This document shows, in pieces, positions 1 to 7,003 of a DNA stretch of 11,057 nucleotides (positions within the stretch are counted from its first letter, which is position 1; the number at the start of each line of letters is the position of its first letter). The translations under genes and the position numbers were made by a program. The notes under the pieces were generated by a model, which saw only the letters and a program-made list of their open reading frames with translations, had not been told where the DNA came from and did not search any database. Source of the stretch: Actinidia chinensis (Eukaryota; Streptophyta; Magnoliopsida; Ericales; Actinidiaceae); the NCBI GenBank assembly GCA_009663005.1, contig VIGQ01001990.1, positions 37,501-48,557 of the forward strand. Direction: 5' to 3'.

Positions 1-190
1 ATTGAAATCCACCAATAAATTTTCTAAATCTATTCTCAAACTCATTTCATGGCAATATTGCTTGCTACCACCATTGGTTAACCAAATGGCATTTGAAATA
101 ATTTAAAATACAAATTTCTGCTTAATTTTAAAATAAACCCTTAGAAAAATGTAATTAAAAATTCATCTTTCCCCCTCCTTTCTCTCTCTT

Positions 191-323
191 TTTGCCCATT
201 TGACACTCATAGTGTAAATTACAAACGCAACCACTTGTTGAAGTCTAAAGCAATAGATTGTTGCTCATATACATATGACTGACTCCTTTGCCCTTTTGAC
301 ACTTCATACGTAATTACAAACGC
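191..323. repeat. Diverged direct duplication of a ~38-bp word
   Basis: Copies at 191-228 and 287-323 share TTTGCCC, TTTGACACT, CATA and AATTACAAACGC in the same order and spacing, with a few substitutions and small gaps, about 96 bp apart. The only other things in 1-410 are a CT-rich tract just before the first copy and AT-rich spacer. No gene, RNA gene or transposon end is visible there. The duplication is seen directly. Its origin, whether local slippage or the remains of a larger element, is unknown. Confidence 0.6.
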
Positions 324-420
324 TTTGAACAACGTTATTGGAAGAAACTGTGTGTAATTGACGGGGAAAGCCACTTTAGAAATACAAAAGAATTCAAAGG
401 GCGGCTATCGATTGTATAGC

Positions 421-657
421 GTTCCGTTTGGCACCAGCTTTTTTTCCTTTCTGGTCTTTTTTACTTAAATAGCAAAAAAAACCATCAGAGTTGTTTTTTT
501 TTTTTGGGCTTTTCTCTGATTTTGCTTTTTTGCTTAGTTTTAGCTAAGTAAAGACAACAAAAGCAAAAAAAAAAAAAAAAAAAAATCAAAAATTCTTGAC
601 ATTTTTGATACATAAGCTTAAAAAAAGCTTGGGCGTTTAAGGCATTACCAAACGGCC
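421..657. mobile_element. Fold-back element with CCGTTTGG termini (MITE-like)
   Basis: The left end reads CCGTTTGGCACCAGC followed by a T-run. The right end, reverse-complemented, reads GGCCGTTTGGTAATGCC and then, after about 14 extra bases, CCAAGC and a T-run, so the ends form an imperfect terminal inverted repeat. The interior is also self-complementary: TTTTGC near 521-535 faces AAAAGC near 558-563, with a CTTAG/CTAAG pair between them. A 21-base A-run lies at 565-585. CCGTTTGG-type termini are common in plant MITEs. I could not find a matching target-site duplication, so the exact ends and superfamily are undecided. It encodes nothing. From 658 to 943 I see only AT-rich spacer. Confidence 0.5.
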
Positions 658-943
658 TAAGAATATGGTATTTGTCAAAATATTTTAAGATAGATTTTTT
701 AGATTTTGGCTTTTTTCAAAATCTGTAATATTTGTTATTTGGCACACATTTTTACTTCTTATTCTGAATAAAAATTACTTATAAAGCTATTTAAAACTTC
801 TAACCAACCAAGTCACATAAAGATTAATTTTAATTTTTTTTCGTTAAATCAAATGATCAACACCCATTAACTTTTTCATAAATTATTTGTTTTAGCCCCC
901 CAAAAAAAGAAAAAAAAGAAAAAGCAATTAATGTTGATACAAT

Positions 944-1107
944 CAGTGGTGGAGCCAGAAAAAATATTCGAAGGCAACTATTAAGAGTAACAATCTGAAG
1001 GGGCATTTATAATTTTTGAGGGGTAAATTTTAAAAAAAAAAACTAGAATTATATGTAAGAAAAAAATGCAAACTTGCGGGGCAGCTGACATAGCTAGATC
1101 CGCCCTG
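944..1107. mobile_element. hAT-like MITE, GGTGGAGCCAG / GATCCGCCCTG ends
   Basis: The left terminus is CAGTGGTGGAGCCAG. The right terminus, reverse-complemented, is CAGGGCGGATCTAG, giving an imperfect inverted repeat with one gap. The interior has the GGGG-plus-A/T-run composition (GAAGGGGCATTTATAA, TTTTTGAGGGG) often seen in this widespread plant repeat class. The flanks GATACAAT (936-943) and GAATGCAAT (1108-1116) resemble a decayed target-site duplication of about 8 bp, the size expected for hAT transposons. At ~164 bp it is far too short to code for a transposase and would have been mobilised in trans. The hAT assignment rests on the CAG-type ends and the approximate duplication. Confidence 0.5.
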
Positions 1108-1124
1108 GAATGCAATTGTATTTT

Positions 1125-1133
1125 GTGTGTGTG

Positions 1134-1186
<53 letters not shown>

Positions 1187-1189
1187 ATA
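1125..1189. repeat. Compound (GT)n(TA)n microsatellite
   Basis: A short GT run at 1125-1134 passes into a TA run with two AA/TT phase breaks, ending at 1189. It lies 17 bp beyond the right end of the MITE at 944-1107. A frame reading through it gives an alternating Ile-Tyr stretch and is spurious. Confidence 0.95.
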
Positions 1190-1529
1190 CAGGTTAGGTA
1201 GATGTTTCTGCATGTTGGTGTGAGAGAAAATTTTTGTGAATACTTTCTTGGTGTGGGGTTAGTTGGCAATTAAACTGGAAGAAAGGAGAAAATTCATACA
1301 AATTTATTAATTACAGCCGTTAAAAGATGCACTAAATAAGGAAGAATCCGAGAGAATTCGGTAATATTAATGTGATAATTTCTAAACGTAAGAAAGGACC
1401 CAAGGATATTCACGAGCGCGGCGAACGGAGAGCGCATGGAACCTGATATGATTTCAAAACTTGTACAATGGTCCCTCACCATGTCATGTTTTCAAGAGCT
1501 ATTGCTATTTTTCGCACCCAGTTTGACAC
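1190..1529. other. No gene or repeat recognised
   Basis: This is unique-looking DNA of mixed composition, with one GC-richer patch near 1400-1445 (CGAGCGCGGCGAACGG). A 62-codon open frame on the minus strand (1294-1482) has no recognisable motif or domain, and nothing around it suggests a gene. I see no inverted repeat or transposon end. Confidence 0.5.
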
Positions 1530-1796
1530 CAAGTGCTCGTTTGGGGGCGGAGGAGATATTATAAGGGATAATTTTAGGTGGGATAATTGTTAAGAGGGGG
1601 AATAACTTTTGGAGGGGGATAACTTTTCACTTTGTTTTGATATTTTGTTAGAATGGTGGTAGACTGGGGGTACGTAAGAAAAATTTGTAAAAGGACCTTT
1701 TTGCCCTATCCTGAAAAATGATTAAAAATATTAAAATTAAAACTAAAGAGTTCAAAAATAAATATTATCAAAGTAAGGGGTGCACAGTGAATTTAC

Positions 1797-1873
1797 CTAT
1801 ATATATAAACTTTCAAACGCCTATGTCCTAACAGAGGCAGATACGTGTCAGAAACAGAGAAGAGAGAGAGAAG
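1797..1873 (+). promoter_or_regulatory. Core-promoter-like TATA box plus GA-rich leader
   Basis: CTATATATATAAAC at 1797-1810 is a good plant TATA box. About 46 bp downstream begins a GA tract (AGAGAAGAGAGAGAGAAG, 1856-1873), a composition frequent in plant 5' leaders. The GC-rich 21-bp array follows directly. A start near 1830 would place the array in the transcript. The first ATG after that point is absent: the ATG at 1823 would give only Met-Ser-stop, and the longer open frames begin at GTG. A transcript, if real, is therefore more likely non-coding or a truncated gene copy. All of this is inferred from sequence; (TA)n words also arise by chance in AT-rich DNA. Confidence 0.3.
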
Positions 1874-1903
1874 GGGGTCCAGGCGGAGCTGGCCGAGGCT
1901 TCC

Positions 1904-2090
1904 CGATTCAGTCGCCGAAGACTTCGATTCAGGCGCCGGTGGATTCGATTCAAGCTCCGGGGGTTCGATTCAAGCGACGAATGGTTTCGATTCAAGCCTC
2001 CGAGGGTTCGATTCAAGCCACGGAGGGTATGATTCAAGCCACTGAGGGTTTGATTCAGAGGCCAAATGTTCGATTCATTCAGGCGATAGA
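1904..2090 (+). repeat. 21-bp minisatellite, unit around CGATTCAAGCC..GGAGGGT
   Basis: The word (C/T)GATTCA recurs at 1904, 1925, 1946, 1966, 1988, 2009, 2030, 2051 and 2071, with spacings of 21, 21, 20, 22, 21, 21, 21 and 20. The best units follow CGATTCAAGCCACGGAGGGT. Because 21 is a multiple of three and the 20/22 pair cancels, the array reads as a 7-residue peptide repeat (Ser-Ile-Gln-Ala-Xaa-Glu-Gly) in one plus-strand frame, an Asp-Ser-Ser-rich repeat in another, and an Asn-Arg-rich repeat on the minus strand. None of these frames starts with ATG upstream of the array. The array and its upstream 50 bp form a GC-rich island in AT-rich surroundings. Several units contain GGTTCGATTCA, close to a tRNA B box. 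Confidence 0.9.
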
Positions 2091-2264
2091 ATACCCATAT
2101 GCCTCTCCCCGATTATTTTTTATTTTTTATTTTTTGGTTTAAAATATTTTTGGTTGTTATTTGTTTGGCTGGTAAGGGGATAAGAAGGGGGAAAGTGGTC
2201 CGAAAAATTCTAATATACCGCCGTATAACTTTTGGGGAGGGGGAGGGCTGCCAAAAGGTTATCC

Positions 2265-2291
2265 GGGAGCTGGGGGGAAGGGAAGCAGGGG
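2265..2291 (+). other. G-quadruplex motif
   Basis: Four G-runs (2265-2267, 2272-2277, 2280-2282, 2288-2291) are separated by AGCT, AA and AAGCA, which fits the canonical G3+N1-7 pattern on the plus strand. A further G4-A-G5-A-G3 block lies at 2234-2247. Both sit in the right part of the G-rich element at 1530-2401. Confidence 0.7.
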
Positions 2292-2535
2292 AAAAGTTTA
2301 TCAGGGAAAGAATATCTTCCTCCCACACCGGATAAAGAAAATAAGGGTGGGGAAAAAATTATCAGGGGCTATATCCGATCCGGCAGCCAACGGGCTGTAA
2401 CCTCTTTGTCCGCTTCTCCAAGTCCTGCTTTAAATAATTCCATATTGAAGACAAAATAAGTAACTTCAATTTCCATCGTGCATTTATTTTTTACTCTAAA
2501 AATGGAAACTTTAATTTATTCTAAGTATAGAGTTT

Positions 2536-3170
2536 TCATAGTTGTTGGGATGATAGAAAATCGAATGTAGATATCGAGTAGTTGGCAAATTGATGCAGGT
2601 GATAGGAGCTGCTTGTCAGACAACGAGATAAAAACAGTGAGAAGAACTGTCCGAATTGTTCCGTGAAGGTTCTCCAACGTTCCAAGTTAGTTGACCGAAA
2701 AAGAAGTAAGAGATGCAAGATAGGAGTTTTGGCTATAGATATAGAGAGAGAAAGTATTGTGTACCCGTAAGAGAAAAATTGTCTTTTATTTTCTTAGTGT
2801 GCAGCTGGCACAATGCTTCGACAATCGATTGGTCAAGTCCAGCGATCAAGGCAATGACCCAATTCATGCCTTAGGACCATGACTAGTAGCTTTCGTATCA
2901 TCAGAGTTTGACGCAAACCGTCGGGTGATATGGAAAACTACTGTGTACATTACCCTTTGATCCTGACGTGCCTTGAGGAATTTTCGTTCAGGTCAATTTC
3001 AGTGAGCGACTCTAGAAAGAAAATGCAACGAACTTGTATGAATCGATAGTCACGGAGACGACGCCCTCTCAAGTCAGGCAAGGAATGAAGAAAATATATT
3101 TTATTCTCCCAAAGACTGGACACTTTTCCCCCGCATTCTCTTTTTGTATGTGGTTAATAAACATTGTTTA
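2536..3170. other. GC-richer block of unknown origin, possible retroelement relic
   Basis: Base composition changes abruptly here compared with both sides, and ends at 3170 where A/T-only DNA resumes. On the plus strand it closes with TTTTTGTATGTGGTTAATAAACATTG (3142-3167), which contains an AATAAA poly(A) signal (3156-3161) preceded by a TTGTA-type upstream word. Only short frames are open, for example a 60-codon minus-strand frame without ATG (2536-2718) and a 44-codon ATG frame on the minus strand (2733-2867), and neither shows a recognisable domain. A degenerate LTR or a transcribed non-coding sequence are the likeliest readings. I found no second LTR, primer-binding site or gag/pol motif. 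Confidence 0.3.
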
Positions 3171-3960
3171 GCGGAATCGACATATTTTTTTTACATTTTT
3201 TAATATATTTTCATAATTATTAGACATTATCCAATATCACTGCATATTTTTGTCTATTAAACTACCTCAATTTTTGAATACACTTAAAAAAAAGTTAGCT
3301 TATTTTTTGAGTACATATAATTTATTTTATTTTTAGGAGTTTGTTCTCAATTATAGATTTTTTATAATTTTACCTAGTTCTCATCGAGAGGAATAAAAAA
3401 AATATTATAAAATTTTGACCAAACAATTAAAAAATATCAAAAAATCACAAGTAGGCCATCATATTTTCTCTTTATTATAGGTGCTTTTTAAAATAGGTCT
3501 GATTTAAAATTCTAATTTAAATAATATTATTAAAAAATATTGTCCTGACCTTAAAACGAGTCAATTTTGCCTAGTATGAGCATATGTCTTTTAGAGTGTC
3601 CCTAGACACTAGCTACATTATTGAAAAATTTTAATTTATCTATGCCCATGCTCTAATGACAAAACAAAGTATGAAAATATCACTTATGCCCTCGTCATCG
3701 ATTCTCCAACATAAAATTTACTTCCTAGCTAAATGAAAATAAAATAAAAAGAAACAAGAACTCCACCTATCATGATTCAAGCATAAGTTCTAATTTCATG
3801 TCTGAATTAAATGAGGAAAAAAATAAAAAAAATATTTTCTAAAATACTATGAGTTATTGTAATGTAATGTAATCTAGATATGCGGTATTCGGTTATCTAT
3901 GATGGATTCCAATTAGGCCCAAATGCTCCTCATAGTTGGCGGAGGGTCACTCAGTGTTAA
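3171..3960. other. AT-rich spacer
   Basis: This stretch is almost entirely A/T with short homopolymers. The only ordered element seen is three copies of TGTAA with period 5 at 3859-3873. I see no gene, RNA gene or transposon end. Confidence 0.6.
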
Positions 3961-3990
3961 GATTTTTTTTTGGGGGTGGGTGGGTTGAAG

Positions 3991-4146
3991 GTGACGTGTA
4001 ATGATAATTATTGGAGGGTGTATAATGAAACCAATCATTGCTCGATGCACGTCACACCATCGGTTTTAGACTGAATTATTTGCACGGCTGTTGGTTACGC
4101 AATTGGCTGTTGGTGGGGAGGCGTGGGGGGTGGATAAATTTATAAG
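3991..4146 (+). promoter_or_regulatory. Promoter-like cluster: two facing GTGACGTG sites, CCAAT, TATA-like
   Basis: GTGACGTG at 3991-3998 and its exact reverse complement CACGTCAC at 4048-4055 are bZIP-type (TGACGTG) words facing each other 57 bp apart. CCAAT lies at 4031, and a TATA-like TTTATAAG at 4139-4146. GGCTGTTGGT occurs twice, at 4086-4095 and 4105-4114. The cluster lies in a short GC-richer stretch (about 4040-4175). There is no open frame downstream that it could serve, so it is either an orphan promoter, the end of a lost gene, or coincidence. Confidence 0.25.
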
Positions 4147-4194
4147 AAAGAGGGCCGGGCTTCAGTTATTTTGGGTCGATTTTGATGATCATAA

Positions 4195-4332
4195 GATTGT
4201 GGCATCAGTCAAGAAGGATATTATTGTAAAAAATTACGTTAATCGAATATAATTTAATGATCGATTGTTGCCTCGTCAAGAAGGATATTATTGTAAAAAA
4301 TCACGTTAATCGAATACAATTCAATGATCGAA
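4195..4332. repeat. 67-bp tandem duplication
   Basis: Two adjacent copies begin GATTGTGGCATCAGTCAAG (4195) and GATTGTTGCCTCGTCAAG (4263). Both continue AAGGATATTATTGTAAAAAAT, (T/C)ACGTTAATCGAATA, (T/C)AATT and (T/C)AATGATCGA. They differ at only a handful of positions, so the duplication is fairly recent compared with most repeats here. The second copy runs out at 4332. Confidence 0.9.
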
Positions 4333-4416
4333 GATAAATAAATATAATTATGTATGTTAAATTATAGTATTAAGTTATAAAATAACATCGAAAGGAAAAA
4401 TTGAAATATATAAGAT

Positions 4417-4457
4417 AACGTGATTTTTTAATGGAGGTCAACGTGATTTTTTAATGG
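4417..4457. repeat. Two 18-bp direct copies, inverted relative to the upstream 67-bp repeat
   Basis: AACGTGATTTTTTAATGG occurs at 4417-4434 and 4440-4457. Its first 14 bases are the exact reverse complement of TAAAAAATCACGTT at 4294-4307 in the second 67-bp copy, and match 4227-4240 in the first with one change. The word is thus present four times, two in each orientation, and could form alternative stems. From 4458 to 4899 I see only AT-rich spacer with no gene. Confidence 0.85.
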
Positions 4458-4899
4458 ATTATTCCAAAATACTATTATTTGTTAAACGATTTATATGAAT
4501 AATTTTTTCTATGTTTAAAATGATTGCAAATATTGACTCATAATTAAAGATACTTAAAAAAAATAAATTTTCATTTAAAAAAAATTTGGTGTGTTTGTTG
4601 TAGCGAGCGAAAAAACTTAGAAGCCCTAACATAGGGGTAATTTTTTATTTTTGTATAAACATTAGTTCAAATGAGAATCTTGGATAATAATTTTAAAAAT
4701 AAAGAAACGTCAGTGGCAATTTTATAATTATAGGAGAGTCAGTGAAATTGTATACTAATTATATAAATCAATCATACTTATATTCGGATCCAAAATAAGA
4801 TTTTAATATAATTAACAAATTGGGTTCTACCAATAATAAATGAATATTTCATTTTCATGATTCTTTTTTCTTATATGATATTTTACTAATGAGAGAGCT

Positions 4900-6279
4900 T
4901 TCACGCCCCCTCTGACACAGCCCACCCCCCGGCCCCACCCCATTAATTACTCTTATACCCCTTGAACTTACCCCCCTCCTTCCTTCCCCAGTCCCCAATC
5001 TTTTTCAATTTTTTTAGTTTGTTTCTTTATATTTTTTATCAGTTATTTTATAAAAAAAAAATTTCTTGTCAGTTTTTTTATTTTGAATAAATATTTTTGT
5101 ATTATATATTATAATCTTTTATTTATTTTTTGGTTGTAAATTTTGGAGTATTTATATGTAAAAATTTAAAAAGTATAAAAATTATGATCAAAATAAAAAA
5201 TATATATATATATAAAAACAAAATTATTGAAACTTTTATTTTTAATTTTCAACGCCATTGTAAATTTTTTATTTTAAACGTTTGACAACAATTAAGGTAT
5301 TTCTTTTTCACTAAAAGAAGCAAAGTTAAAAAAAACACAACTCCAAACAAGAGATTATTGGGCTGTCTGACTCAATATTTTGCAGTCCATACCTAACTCT
5401 GTGTGTGTTTTTTTTTTTAAAAAAATTAAATGTTAGCAAGTGCGCACAAATAACTTGCTAAGCCCTAAACTTAGGCCCCAATTTGGGATATTTGGGGATA
5501 CTTTTCTTTTCTTTTAGTTTTTATTGTTGAATTTTTTTTTATCTGTAGTGAACTATTTTTTAAGTTTGATCAAAAATTTCTTAGCTGAGTCCAAAAAATA
5601 TAAAAAACACAAATATCTAATGAGAAAAAGTTCACTAAAGAAGAAAAAAATCATTTTTACTGAAAAGAAGTATCTAAATATTTCTTGTTGTTTTAGTGAA
5701 TTTTTTCGTATTAGAATTTTTTTTTATATTGCGGACTCCCATAAAAAAAAACTAAAAAAAATAAATCGAAAACAAAAATTCTAAAGAAGAACAAAGCATC
5801 TGAATTTTGATTCCAATACATTTTGTTTATTTTTTATATATATACTTGTATTGATTCATATTTTTATAATTTTAAAAATTTTACAGAGAGAAAAACTAAA
5901 TGGTGGAAGGAGATTCTGATATGTGTCAAAAAATTAAAAAAAAAAAGAATAAATAAAATTGATTAAAAAATAATTCAAAACTAATAAAATAAAAGAAACA
6001 AAACCAAAAACTACATAAAAATTAACAAAACTAAAAAAAGAACAAAATAAAAAACAAAAAAAGGCAAAAATTAAAATATATAATCAAAATAAACATTTAT
6101 CTAAAATAAAAAATAAAAATGATATATAAAAAAAAAAAATTTCATAAAAAATAAAAAAAAACAAATGAAAAAGGGAGGGGGGTGGTTGGGGAAAAGAATA
6201 AAGGGAGGGGGGACAGAAGGGTAATTTGCGAGAGGGACAAGGAGGGGACAAGGGAGTAGGGCGGTGTCAGGGGCGCGAA
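4900..6279. mobile_element. 1.38-kb non-autonomous element with long C-rich/G-rich inverted ends
   Basis: The left end reads TTCACGCCCCCTCTGACAC followed by C-rich blocks to about 5000. The right end, reverse-complemented, reads TTCGCGCCCCTGACACCGCC followed by equivalent C-rich blocks. Similarity continues inward: TTTTATTTTGAATAAATA near 5080 pairs with the region near 6095-6115, and ATTATATATTATAAT with about 6070-6085, so each arm is roughly 200-280 bp. The core (5100-6050) is nearly pure A/T. Its longest frame (5524-5784, Lys/Phe/Asn-rich, TTG start) is spurious, and no transposase is seen. Long inverted ends on a kilobase-sized element suit a Mutator-like or fold-back transposon. I could not find a convincing target-site duplication, so the superfamily remains open. 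Confidence 0.6.
5433..5461. repeat. Perfect 9-bp hairpin inside the long-TIR element
   Basis: TTAGCAAGT (5433-5441) and ACTTGCTAA (5453-5461) are exact reverse complements around an 11-base loop, GCGCACAAATA. It is followed by CCTAAACTTAGG, a second small palindrome. It is not followed by a T-run that would make it a Pol III terminator, and no function is evident. Confidence 0.7.
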
Positions 6280-6344
6280 GAAATTTTCAAACATATAATA
6301 CGTAACTTTCAAATCAAATATAATTTAAAATTATGCAAGGATGA

Positions 6345-6526
6345 TTACGAGAATGGGAAATGCTATGTGATTACACAAAGCGTGGTACAATAATGCACAC
6401 CACACACAAAAGAACCTTGGGCCCCACACCAAGGAGTTGGGCCCCACCCCAAAAGCTTTGTGTGTGTGGTGTGCATTATGTGTACACCTTGGTGCTTGTA
6501 CACATAGACATTTCCCTTACGAGAAT
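6345..6526. mobile_element. Mutator-type fold-back MITE with perfect 10-bp target-site duplications
   Basis: The element spans 6355-6516 (162 bp). It starts GGGAAATGCTATGTG and ends CACATAGACATTTCCC. The arms pair almost to the centre, including ATAATGCACACCACACAC against GTGTGTGGTGTGCATTAT. TTACGAGAAT occurs immediately on both sides (6345-6354 and 6517-6526). A perfect duplication of 9-11 bp together with GGGAAA-type ends is the usual signature of Mutator-like elements, which move such non-coding copies in trans. The intact duplication suggests a comparatively young insertion. The unpaired loop holds TTGGGCCCCAC twice (6417-6427 and 6437-6447), each including GGCCCCAC, a fit to the class I TCP site GGNCCCAC. 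Open frames crossing it on both strands are products of the palindrome, not genes. Confidence 0.9.
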
Positions 6527-7000
6527 CGGCGATGGGCAGAAGACGAGAGGGAATCTCATATGATGCAAAAGGTACAACAAATGGCCCACCCGATTGCCTC
6601 AAATAATAAGTATTTTTTTTTATATAGTTAAGTATTTAGTTAATATGAACGTAATTCAATGAGACCAATTTAACGTTTAGAGTGAATGACTGTCATTTTA
6701 AAAGAATGACCCAATATAGAAATTGGGAAAAAACGGGTGCAAAATTAACTGCAAAACCAAATGCTTCCGAGAATCTTCAGGAGGTAATCCATTTTAAAGA
6801 TCAAAATAAACAACAATTAATATAACTGTTAGTTTCTAAATGAAACTTTAGTTTGGATTTCAAATATGGGTACCAAGCTCTTCGTCGCTTTATTTTTTGA
6901 GGCCTAAAATGCAATCATGTAGAATTGAGGGTACTCTATATCTACTGATTGTTCAATAGCGTTTCTTATCAATTACTTCCTATTTGATTGCCTGTATTAG
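6527..7000. other. No gene or repeat recognised
   Basis: A GC-richer stretch of about 70 bp follows the MITE (to about 6600), then AT-rich spacer. I see no inverted repeat, RNA gene or frame worth calling. Confidence 0.5.
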
Positions 7001-7003
7001 TTT

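Larger units (their letters stand above)
1530..2401. mobile_element. Probable non-autonomous transposon, GGGATAA-rich ends
   Basis: The left side begins GTGCTCGTTTGGGGGCGG and contains GGGATAATTTT, GGGATAATTG, GGGGGAATAACTTTTGG and GGGGGATAACTTTT within 100 bp. The right side (2160-2400) repeats the same vocabulary in both orientations: ATAACTTTTGGGGAGGGGG at 2225, GGTTATCC, ATTATCAGGGG, and an end reading GGCAGCCAACGGGCTG. The reverse complement of that end, CAGCCCGTTGGCTGCC, loosely matches the left terminus. Such CGTTTGGG ends with GGGATAA/TTATCCC subterminal words are typical of plant MITE-like elements. No target-site duplication was found, so the boundaries are approximate. The centre (1780-2140) differs sharply in composition and may be captured or inserted DNA. 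Confidence 0.35.

Noticed and set aside
421..657. Target-site duplication around the CCGTTTGG fold-back
   Set aside because: No matching flanks of 2-10 bp could be aligned at any plausible boundary, so it was not claimed.
1030..1269. Open frame on the minus strand
   Set aside because: It crosses the TA microsatellite (alternating Ile-Tyr), starts at TTG and lies partly in the MITE.
1881..1990. tRNA gene (A-box-like TGGCCGAGG and B-box-like GGTTCGATTCA)
   Set aside because: No acceptor stem or cloverleaf can be formed, and the B-box-like word is repeated every 21 bp.
1904..2090. CRISPR array
   Set aside because: Units are contiguous with no unique spacers, and the DNA appears to be plant nuclear.
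1780..2142. 120-codon and 66-codon plus-strand frames and a 69-codon minus-strand frame over the 21-bp array
   Set aside because: All rely on GTG or TTG starts. Their openness follows from a period divisible by three, and no domain is recognisable. Recorded as a repeat.
2641..2690. Heat-shock element in GTGAAGGTTCTCC
   Set aside because: Only one GAAnnTTC pair has correct spacing, the neighbouring TTC is out of phase, and there is no gene nearby.
5461..5476. Telomere-like CCCTAAA word
   Set aside because: Only single copies occur; no tandem array.
5524..5784. 86-codon plus-strand frame
   Set aside because: Lys/Asn/Phe composition is what A/T-only DNA gives, it has a TTG start, and it sits in the core of the long-TIR element.
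6360..6631. Open frames on both strands across the MITE
   Set aside because: They read through the palindromic arms, and similar peptides on both strands reflect the inverted repeat.
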